The notes under the pieces were generated by a model, which made no database searches, was not told the DNA's origin, and worked only from the letters and a program-made list of their open reading frames with translations. From assembly GCA_945952415.1 (NCBI GenBank), contig CAMFIF010000013.1, positions 42,373 to 106,372 on the forward strand: a DNA stretch of 64,000 nucleotides, given 5' to 3'. Of the stretch, positions 56,712-64,000 are shown piece by piece. Every line of letters begins with the position of its first letter. Within the stretch, counting starts at the first letter, position 1. Made by a program: the position numbers and the translations under genes. The stretch is from an uncultured Rhizobium sp. Its GTDB lineage: Bacteria; Pseudomonadota; Alphaproteobacteria; Rhizobiales; Rhizobiaceae.

Positions 56712-57398
56712 CTACTTGATGATCCCCAGAAGCACCGCCTTGGCCACGGCCTGGAAGCGATTATGGGCCTGGAATTTCTGGATGATTGCGCTTTCCAGTG
56801 CCTGCGCAGCGCGCAGTTCCATCGCCATGGCACGGGCCAGCTTTACGGGGCTCAGGCCTTCCGCCATGAGTTCCAGGCACTGGATCTCCATTTCGGTCAA
56901 GGCTCCGTCGCGGTCATTGTCATTGCCCGCACCCTGCTCGTCGGTCGCCCGGTCGATCAGGTGGGTGAGTTGCTGCATCTGTCGATGCACGGTGGACAGG
57001 CTGGCGATCAGCTCCCGCTTGCGCACCATCAGCGCCTCGAGGAACATGGAATCGGCTTCCTCCTGACTGGCCGCCTGGTGCAGATCCCGGAGCATGTCCT
57101 GGATCGTGGCAATCGGCATGCCCACCTCACGGGCCAGAGTGATGATCGCCATGCGGTGCACCTGCTCGTCGTCATAGACGCGCATCAGCCCGATCCGACC
57201 CGCCCTGATCAGCTGTTTCTCTTCATAAAAATGCAAGGTTCGATGGGTCACTCCAAAGGCATTCGCCATGTCTGCGATGGCAACCGGGCCGGGGGGCAGC
57301 CCTTCCGGTAGCCGGACGTCGGGTAAAAAGCGTGGATGCCCCGGTGCGCTCACCGGTGCGGTATCGCGGTCCATGGACCGCGCAAACTGATCCGTCAT
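56712..57398 (-). CDS. MerR-type regulator fused to a LuxR-like C-terminal domain
   Basis: 228-residue regulator. After a 35-residue Pro-rich N terminus, a MerR DNA-binding domain (about 38-110) reads AIADMANAFGVTHRTLHFYEEKQLIRAGRIGLMRVYDDEQVHRMAIITLAREVGMPIATIQDML. A dimerisation helix and a Asn/Asp linker (about 165-172) follow. The C-terminal 60 residues read LTEMEIQCLELMAEGLSPVKLARAMAMELRAAQALESAI...NRFQAVAKAVLLGII, which resembles the LuxR/GerE four-helix domain. No metal-binding Cys is present. The target genes are unknown, and there is no divergent partner within 400 bases. Confidence 0.85.
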   Translation of the reverse strand: MTDQFARSMDRDTAPVSAPGHPRFLPDVRLPEGLPPGPVAIADMANAFGVTHRTLHFYEEKQLIRAGRIGLMRVYDDEQVHRMAIITLAREVGMPIATIQDMLRDLHQAASQEEADSMFLEALMVRKRELIASLSTVHRQMQQLTHLIDRATDEQGAGNDNDRDGALTEMEIQCLELMAEGLSPVKLARAMAMELRAAQALESAIIQKFQAHNRFQAVAKAVLLGIIK

Positions 57399-57803
57399 GC
57401 TATACCTCCATGCGCACGGCCTCTTCTGGTCCGTGCGGGTATCGATCAGGTTCCGCAGCCTGGGGGCGGGGCAGCAGGAACCGCCAGATACGATGTGTGG
57501 CTCTGGACAGCCCGGTCAAGAACACAACTCTCGCTTCATTTGAGATACGCTTGCACCGATTAGTTATATACTAGATGGAAATACCCGCGGAGTAAGTCTC
57601 AATTATTATCCCCTTTTATTCGTCACTACATGCGTAAGGGGGAGATGTCAGATTCGGGATTTTTCCAATAAAAACAAACAGGATCAACGGCATTGATGGA
57701 ATTATTCCGCAAAGGCGTTGGCATAAGCGCCGGGCTTCGCTTAAAACAGCCCGCACGCCTCGGCGTCTCGTTCCCGCATCCCTGAAGGCCCGGATTCCTC
57801 GCC
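57399..57803. other. 405-base gene-free gap between the MerR-LuxR gene and pdxJ
   Basis: AT-richer than its surroundings, especially 57530-57690. It contains an inverted repeat CCCCTT/AAGGGG (57610-57641) and a TTGACC in leftward orientation (57517-57512) that could be the -35 of the MerR-LuxR gene. No ORF with a ribosome binding site and no recognisable RNA family is seen. It probably carries both divergent promoters. Confidence 0.4.
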
Positions 57804-58556
57804 ATGCCCGCCAAGCTTTCCGTCAATCTGAATGCCATTGCCATGCTGCGCAACCGCCGGGACCTGCCCTGGCCGAGCGTGACGGGGCTGGGACGCATTG
57901 CCCTTCAGGCGGGGGCGGCCGGCCTTACCGTGCATCCGCGGCCCGACCAGCGGCATATCCGTTTCTCCGATCTGCCGGAAATCAGGGCACTGATCGACGA
58001 CGAGTTTCCTTCGGCCGAGTTCAATATCGAAGGCTACCCCACGGAGGATTTCCTGGCGCTCTGCGAGAAGAACCAGCCGGAGCAGGTGACGCTCGTGCCC
58101 GACGATCCGTCGCAGGCGACCTCCGACCACGGGTGGAATTTCGCCGCCAATCTCGATTTTCTCAAGGGCGTCGTGAAGCGCCTGAAGGCCGGCGGCATGC
58201 GCGTGTCGCTTTTTGCGGATGGCGACGGCGATGCCGAGGCGGTTGCCCTTGCCCGGGAAACGGGTGCGGATCGAATCGAGCTCTATACCGGCCCCTATGG
58301 CGGCTGCTTCAATCATCCGGACGCGGCGGCTGCCGAGCTGGCCCGGCTCGGCGCCACGGCCGATGCCGCTCATCGGCTCGGTCTCGGCGTCAATGCCGGT
58401 CATGACCTGACGGTGGCGAACATGCCGGCGCTTGCCGCCCGCATTCCCCATCTCGCGGAGGTCTCGATCGGCCACGGCCTGACGGCGGATGCGCTGGAAT
58501 ATGGCATGGCCGAAACGGTGCGCCGCTTCCGTCGCGCCTGCGGCGAAGCGATCTGA
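57804..58556 (+). CDS. pdxJ: Pyridoxine 5'-phosphate synthase PdxJ
   Basis: 250-residue TIM-barrel enzyme that condenses 1-deoxyxylulose 5-phosphate with amino-acetone phosphate in vitamin B6 synthesis. The opening [22 protein letters not shown], the [20 protein letters not shown] segment, [26 protein letters not shown] and [24 protein letters not shown] are all family hallmarks with the catalytic His and Glu. No acpS is adjacent. It is convergent with the ATC-hydrolase-like gene. Confidence 0.96.
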   Translation: MPAKLSVNLNAIAMLRNRRDLPWPSVTGLGRIALQAGAAGLTVHPRPDQRHIRFSDLPEIRALIDDEFPSAEFNIEGYPTEDFLALCEKNQPEQVTLVPDDPSQATSDHGWNFAANLDFLKGVVKRLKAGGMRVSLFADGDGDAEAVALARETGADRIELYTGPYGGCFNHPDAAAAELARLGATADAAHRLGLGVNAGHDLTVANMPALAARIPHLAEVSIGHGLTADALEYGMAETVRRFRRACGEAI

Positions 58557-58564
58557 TCCGGCGG

Positions 58565-59065
58565 CTATTCCTCCAGCCGATATTCGAAATTGCAGCAGTC
58601 ATCGCCCTGCATCAGCGTCTTGGTGCGGGAAAGCTTGATGCGCGGATCATAGCCCGTGCAGAAGACGCCATCGCGATTGCAGGAAAGCAGATGGCCGATC
58701 TCGCCGAGGCCCATCTCGCGGTAGGTTTCGGCATAGCGGCAGCGCTTGACCGTGTAGTGAAATTCCGTGTCCGTCGCCTTCACCACATCGATGACGAGCG
58801 CATCGTCCTGGGTCCATAGGTCCTGCAATTCCTGGAAGGTGCGCAGATTGGTCCCGCCGGGCGTCTTGGCGGCGAAATCGCTGCCGGCCTTGATGGCGGC
58901 CTTGCGGATGGCGGTATCGAGGATGGCCTTTGCCTGTTCCTCGCCGATGGTGGCGACCATTTCCTCGAATATCGGCTTGATGATGCCGGCCTCGATACGG
59001 CGGCGGGCGAGAATGCCGATTTCGCCCTCCAGGGCGGCGCGGGACGGGGCGGGCTTGTCGTTCAT
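58565..59065 (-). CDS. L-2-amino-thiazoline-4-carboxylic acid hydrolase-like protein
   Basis: 166-residue protein of the ATC-hydrolase family. It has an N-terminal helical part (RRRIEAGIIKPIFEEMVATIGEEQAKAILDTAI) and a Cys-rich C-terminal part (RCRYAETYREMGLGEIGHLLSCNRDGVFCTGYDPRIKLSRTKTLMQGDDCCNFEYRLE). The founding Pseudomonas enzyme opens the thiazoline ring on the way to L-cysteine, but most family members have unproven substrates. GGAGGA lies directly before ATG 59065. It lies 66 bases downstream of the racemase gene on the same strand and is probably co-transcribed. Confidence 0.85.
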   Translation of the reverse strand: MNDKPAPSRAALEGEIGILARRRIEAGIIKPIFEEMVATIGEEQAKAILDTAIRKAAIKAGSDFAAKTPGGTNLRTFQELQDLWTQDDALVIDVVKATDTEFHYTVKRCRYAETYREMGLGEIGHLLSCNRDGVFCTGYDPRIKLSRTKTLMQGDDCCNFEYRLEE

Positions 59066-59131
59066 GATGTCCTCCGGCGATCAGACCGGAGGAGGTTCTA
59101 GCGTGAAATGCGGGTGCGGGGAAAGGGCGGT

Positions 59132-59857
59132 TCAGGCCGCAACGGTTCGCTTCTCGATCACCGGCCGGTGACCGAGCGCGAAGTCCACAGCGGCGCGGGC
59201 ATGAATCGCGGTGGAATCGAAGCCGGGGAGCGGCAGGTGGGCGGGATCGAGCAGCAGGCAGATTTCCGTGCAGCCGAGAATGACGCTGTCGGCACCGGCC
59301 TCCCTGGCCTTTTCGATGATGGAGATCATCCGCTTGCGGGAGGTGTCCAGCACATGGCCAGCGCAGAGTTCGCTGAAAATGATGTCGTGGGTGGCGGTGC
59401 GGTCTTCCGCATCCGGAACCATGACCTCGACACCCCGCGCCCTCATGCGATCGGCATAAAAGCCGTGCTCCATCGTGTAGCGAGTGGCAAGCAGGAGGGG
59501 GCGACGCGCGCCTGCGGCCTTCAGGGCCTCTGCCGTTTCGTCGATGATATGGATCAGCGGAACGCCGATGCGCTTGGCAACTGAATCTGCCACAAGATGC
59601 ATGGTGTTGGTGCAGATGAGCACGCAGGCCGCGCCGCCGCGCTCCAGACCTGCCGCGACATCGCCCAGCCGACGGGCCGCATCGTCCCAACGGCCTGCCT
59701 TCTGCAGGGTGACGATCTCCTCGAAATTGACCGAATGCATCAGCACTTCGGCGGATGCGAGGCCGCCCAGCCTTTCTCGGACCGCTTCGTTGACCAGACG
59801 GTAATAGACCGCCGAGCTCTCAAAGCTCATTCCGCCGATCAGGCCGATCATTTTCAT
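59132..59857 (-). CDS. Aspartate/glutamate racemase family protein
   Basis: 241-residue cofactor-independent racemase with the two catalytic cysteines in LICTNTMHLV and ILGCTEICLLL and the family opening IGLIGGMSFESSAVYYRLVNEAVRERLGG. It is closest in style to YgeA-type broad-specificity amino acid racemases. ATG 59857 has GGAG about eight bases upstream; 32 earlier codons are not conserved. The divergent Lrp-family gene and the downstream ATC-hydrolase-like gene suggest a regulated amino acid interconversion unit. Confidence 0.92.
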   Translation of the reverse strand: MKMIGLIGGMSFESSAVYYRLVNEAVRERLGGLASAEVLMHSVNFEEIVTLQKAGRWDDAARRLGDVAAGLERGGAACVLICTNTMHLVADSVAKRIGVPLIHIIDETAEALKAAGARRPLLLATRYTMEHGFYADRMRARGVEVMVPDAEDRTATHDIIFSELCAGHVLDTSRKRMISIIEKAREAGADSVILGCTEICLLLDPAHLPLPGFDSTAIHARAAVDFALGHRPVIEKRTVAA

Positions 59858-59957
59858 GGCTTCACTCCTCCGCGCCAGCAATTCAGAAAGATGACGCCCA
59901 GTGTGCCGCGTCATCCGCACAAAGTCTTTGCAATCTTTCTGGCCGATTGGCAAAATG

Positions 59958-59972
59958 GCGCAAAGCTTGCGC
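59958..59972. promoter_or_regulatory. Inverted repeat in the lrp-racemase intergenic region
   Basis: GCGCAA-AGC-TTGCGC lies in the 151-base divergent gap, 36 bases before the Lrp start. Its symmetry and location fit an Lrp/AsnC operator serving both directions. Confidence 0.5.
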
Positions 59973-60008
59973 GCCTATGGGTGCAATCGTGCAAAGGATG
60001 TTCGCCAT

Positions 60009-60473
60009 ATGCTGGATGATCGCGACCGGAAGATTCTCATGCTGCTGCAACGGGATGGCAGTCTTCCCGTCAGCACGCTTGCGGAAGCGGTGGCGCTTTC
60101 CGTTTCAGCCTGTTCCCGGCGCATCCAGCGGCTTGAGGAGGAGGGCTACATAGAGCGGCGGATCGCGGTGCTGAACCGGCCGAAAATGGGGCTCCCGACC
60201 ACGGTTTTCGCATTGATCAAGACCGCTCATCATGCGGATGACTGGATCGAGCGCTTCAAGGGGGTGATCGGCGACATACCCGAGATCGTCGAAGCCCACC
60301 GGCTGACGGGCACCTATGATTACATCCTGAAGCTCGTCCTGCCCTCGGTCGAGCATTATGACGTCATCTACAAGCAGATCGTCCGGCGGATCGCGCTTTT
60401 CGATGTTTCCGCCTCGATTTCGATGGAGCGGATGAAGGAGGGGATCGAGCTGCCGACGAACTATGCGCGATAG
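60009..60473 (+). CDS. Lrp/AsnC family transcriptional regulator
   Basis: 154-residue regulator with an N-terminal helix-turn-helix (MLDDRDRKILMLLQRDGSLPVSTLAEAVALSVSACSRRIQRLEEEGYIERRIAVLN) and a C-terminal RAM effector domain (IVEAHRLTGTYDYILKLVLPSVEHYDVIYKQIV). Local Lrp proteins usually sense an amino acid and control the divergent gene, here the racemase. ATG 60009 is used; 36 earlier in-frame codons are unlike the family. It converges with the ion channel gene with a three-base gap. Confidence 0.94.
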   Translation: MLDDRDRKILMLLQRDGSLPVSTLAEAVALSVSACSRRIQRLEEEGYIERRIAVLNRPKMGLPTTVFALIKTAHHADDWIERFKGVIGDIPEIVEAHRLTGTYDYILKLVLPSVEHYDVIYKQIVRRIALFDVSASISMERMKEGIELPTNYAR

Positions 60474-60476
60474 GGT

Positions 60477-60908
60477 TCAGAAATGTTCGCCGGAGCGGAA
60501 AGGGCCGAAGCGGACGCCCGCCGCCACCAGATAGGCGGTCGACCAGCCGATCAGCAGAAAGCCGTTCACGCCTTCCATGGCGGCAAGCAGGCGCCATTCA
60601 TGGGCGGGCACCACGTCGCCATAGCCGACGGTCGAGAAGGTGATGGTGGAGAGATAAAGCGCGGTTTCGAAATGATCGGTGACGCCCACCACCAGATAGA
60701 AGGCCGCCCAGAGCCAGACTTCCACCGACAGCACTGCCAGAAGGCCGAGCACCACGCTGTTCATGGCGAGAACGCGGCTGCGATGGCCGTGCAGGCGGAA
60801 ACGTGCGGTGAGCCAGTTGATCGCCTTGCTGACGGATATGAGGCCGAAGGTATGGATGAAGACGGTCGCCGTGATGACGATGGTGCCGATCAGCAGATTG
60901 ATGAACAT
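60477..60908 (-). CDS. Two-pore-domain-like potassium channel subunit
   Basis: 143-residue membrane protein of the ion channel family. It has helices at about 3-28 and 48-75, a pore helix with the K+ selectivity filter TVGYGD in YLSTITFSTVGYGDVVP, and a final helix (about 112-133). There is no cytoplasmic RCK or cyclic-nucleotide domain, so gating is unknown. ATG 60908 begins MFINLLIGTIVITATVF; the frame is open 61 codons further upstream but without membrane or family character. Confidence 0.9.
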   Translation of the reverse strand: MFINLLIGTIVITATVFIHTFGLISVSKAINWLTARFRLHGHRSRVLAMNSVVLGLLAVLSVEVWLWAAFYLVVGVTDHFETALYLSTITFSTVGYGDVVPAHEWRLLAAMEGVNGFLLIGWSTAYLVAAGVRFGPFRSGEHF

Positions 60909-61045
60909 CCGGCCTGGTCCTGTCGCTTCGGCCCGGCCTTGAAGCCGGGTCCTGTCCTGTCGGGGTGATCCTACACATAGGGCCCGGGTCCCCCATCGAA
61001 CAAGGGTGGCGTGTGGGGTGCCGCCCGCGTTCGCTTCTAGCGGAA

Positions 61046-61076
61046 GAAAAAAGCGCCCGGCAAGGCTGCCGGGCGC
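61046..61076 (-). terminator. Terminator of the DUF4087 gene
   Basis: Perfect 10-bp stem GCGCCCGGCA (61053-61062) with TGCCGGGCGC (61067-61076) and a four-base loop. An A run at 61046-61052 forms the U tract on the minus strand. Confidence 0.85.
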
Positions 61077-61110
61077 GTCGATTGTGGTCACCGTCGGGTG
61101 ACGGCAGGTC

Positions 61111-61476
61111 TTATTCCGGCTTCGGCAGCTTCTTGTCCTTGCTGCACTGGGAAATCTTCTTCTGGCTGAAGCTGTATACGGCGGTGATGCGCTTCTGGGC
61201 TGCGTCGGTCTCGACCTTCATGCAGCCGCAGGCATAGCCGTAATTGCCGTTATTGGCGACATAATCGCCGGCGGAGATATCGCCGATATTCTCCATGCCG
61301 AGGGCTTCCTTGTCCGAGCCCTGCTCGGACAGCACCCACTGGCCCTGGGAGTCTGCCAGATACCAGTTGCCCGGCGTGGGGTTCAGCACCCATCCACACC
61401 GGTTTTCGGGGGCCGCAAGTGCGGAGCCGGCGCCAAGGGCGATCATGGCGGCGAGCGCCAGACGGATCGTCTTCAT
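61111..61476 (-). CDS. DUF4087 domain secreted protein
   Basis: 121-residue protein with a signal peptide (MKTIRLALAAMIALGAGSALA, cleavage before APENR). It has the DUF4087 motif ENRCGWVLNPTPGNWYLADSQGQWVL and later YACGCMKVETD. Four cysteines probably form disulfides in the periplasm. The function is unknown. The next gene upstream on the same strand also encodes a small secreted protein, 13 bases away, and a strong terminator follows, so the two look like one operon. Confidence 0.9.
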   Translation of the reverse strand: MKTIRLALAAMIALGAGSALAAPENRCGWVLNPTPGNWYLADSQGQWVLSEQGSDKEALGMENIGDISAGDYVANNGNYGYACGCMKVETDAAQKRITAVYSFSQKKISQCSKDKKLPKPE

Positions 61477-61489
61477 GCATTCAGTCCTT

Positions 61490-61918
61490 TCAGTTGTTCA
61501 CCGAGATGAGTGCCCAATGGGCTTCATTGCAGGCATTGTCATCGCAGATGAGGTTCATCCAGGCCGCGCCATTGCCCATGCCCACCCCGTCGCTGGAGAC
61601 GATGAGATCGGAATATTGCATGGATTTCATGGCCTTGCGGACGGAAGGGGAGGCGACTTCGTCGATGCGCGCGGCAAGCTCGTCGGCATCGGCAATCTCG
61701 CCGCTGGAGGTGCGCAGCGGAAATTCGGTGAATTCGGCGAGCGCCGCCGCATCGCCTTCGATCAGCGCGTTGCGCACCGACAGCATCGGTTCGTCCAGAT
61801 CGTCCGCGAAGCCGAGCACCTGTTCGATGCGGTCATGCACCGCCATGTCATCGGCGATGGCAGGGGCGGCGAGAAGAAGTGTGGCGGCAAGGAGAGCGGC
61901 AGTCCGCAGGGCAATCAT
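61490..61918 (-). CDS. Small secreted protein of unknown family
   Basis: 142-residue protein with a signal peptide (MIALRTAALLAATLLLAAPAIA, cleavage before DDMAVHDRIE). An acidic helical body follows, with a C-terminal pair of cysteines in NLICDDNACNEAHWALISV. The segment DAAALAEFTEFPLRTSSGE resembles small periplasmic proteins of the NTF2/DUF-type, but I do not recognise a specific family. ATG 61918 is chosen over TTG 61924. It is probably co-transcribed with the DUF4087 gene. Confidence 0.78.
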   Translation of the reverse strand: MIALRTAALLAATLLLAAPAIADDMAVHDRIEQVLGFADDLDEPMLSVRNALIEGDAAALAEFTEFPLRTSSGEIADADELAARIDEVASPSVRKAMKSMQYSDLIVSSDGVGMGNGAAWMNLICDDNACNEAHWALISVNN

Positions 61919-62135
61919 GGTCAATCCTCAAGGGTCAGGGGACAGGGTCGGGCCGCGCCCAATGGCACGCTCCGTTTCCTTTCTTGCCCTCAAACCGCTA
62001 AAAAATCACGACTGACCATAAATGAACCGCGCGAGCTTGGCCTGACCATTTTTGGGTCGATCGGTACCGGGCGGGATTGAAAGGCAGGGTCCTGCCGGTT
62101 TCAGCGCAAACATTCCTCAACGGGCAAAAAACACC

Positions 62136-62188
62136 TTGACCTTCCGGCTGTACCGGCGCATAACCGCATGAACCGTACCGTACGGTAC
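62136..62188 (+). promoter_or_regulatory. tetR promoter with downstream palindrome
   Basis: TTGACC (62136-62141), 17 bases and CATAAC (62159-62164) predict a start near 62171. The perfect palindrome GTACCGTACGGTAC (62175-62188) lies right at the start of the transcript, 27 bases before the coding region. This is a natural place for autorepression by the TetR-family product. Confidence 0.6.
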
Positions 62189-62214
62189 TTAACCCGTCCC
62201 ACGCGAGCCCTGTC

Positions 62215-63961
<1,747 letters not shown>

Positions 63962-64000
63962 TTGGTGGCTTGCCGATCCCGGCCATCTGGTTTGCAAGGC

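Noticed and set aside
57399..57803. Riboswitch upstream of pdxJ
   Set aside because: The gap holds only simple inverted repeats and AT-rich stretches; no known aptamer core was recognised.

Overview
This 64 kb window reads as ordinary chromosomal DNA of an alphaproteobacterium in the Rhizobiales (Rhizobium/Agrobacterium-like). The reasons are high GC content, CTTGAC-N17-CTATAT-like promoters, a circularly permuted two-piece tmRNA gene, and rhizobial clusters such as panCB, hflK-hflC-degP, sspB-DUF4169-RHH and a leader-controlled ilvIH. I see no insertion sequence, prophage, CRISPR array, rRNA or tRNA gene. The species cannot be fixed from the sequence alone.

Layout. 1-3.1 kb: 3' part of ligA, a DnaQ-type exonuclease and a CreA-like secreted protein. 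3.1-7 kb: a terminator-bearing gap, then cheW and a chemoreceptor (minus strand) and a DUF2189 membrane protein. 7.1-11.2 kb: a 49-codon membrane ORF, an SCO1 copper chaperone, prmA, a candidate anti-Shine-Dalgarno sRNA (minus strand) and an aminopeptidase P. 11.2-18.6 kb: mostly minus strand, with azlCD, DUF2164, a frameshifted small membrane protein, panCB, pncA and an M16 protease. 18.6-22.6 kb: an ArsR/SRPBCC pair, a ParDE-like toxin-antitoxin pair and uvrD. 22.8-27.2 kb: an RND efflux adaptor and pump. 27.2-35.3 kb: nitrilase-family hydrolase, GNAT, SnoaL-like protein, OmpA lipoprotein, an FAD-linked dehydrogenase and a large AsmA protein. 35.2-37 kb: sspB operon and ssrA. 37-43.3 kb: thyA, a glutathione transferase, folA, hflKC and degP. 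43.3-50 kb: serB, miaA, a HerA-like ATPase, and ilvIH with its attenuator. 50-54.3 kb: a LysE exporter, a cobalt-type nitrile hydratase operon, and a TetR/membrane-protein pair sharing a perfect 38-bp palindrome. 54.3-64 kb: a polysaccharide deacetylase, a RecD-like helicase, a MerR-LuxR chimera, pdxJ, an ATC-hydrolase/racemase/Lrp cluster, an ion channel, two secreted proteins, a TetR regulator and ilvC.

How the genes work together. ilvIH and ilvC supply consecutive steps of branched-chain amino acid synthesis, and an 18-residue leader peptide rich in Val/Leu/Ile precedes ilvIH. ssrA (tagging of stalled peptides) lies next to sspB (delivery of tagged proteins to ClpXP). HflKC and DegP add membrane and envelope quality control. 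thyA and folA share the folate cycle.

The most interesting item is the predicted minus-strand RNA at about 8.94-9.15 kb. It has two hairpins, each exposing a CCUCCUCC anti-Shine-Dalgarno loop, followed by an intrinsic terminator, with two inverted repeats at or just upstream of its promoter. Other points of note are the racemase/ATC-hydrolase/Lrp neighbourhood, the MerR-LuxR fusion and the C7-tract frameshift.
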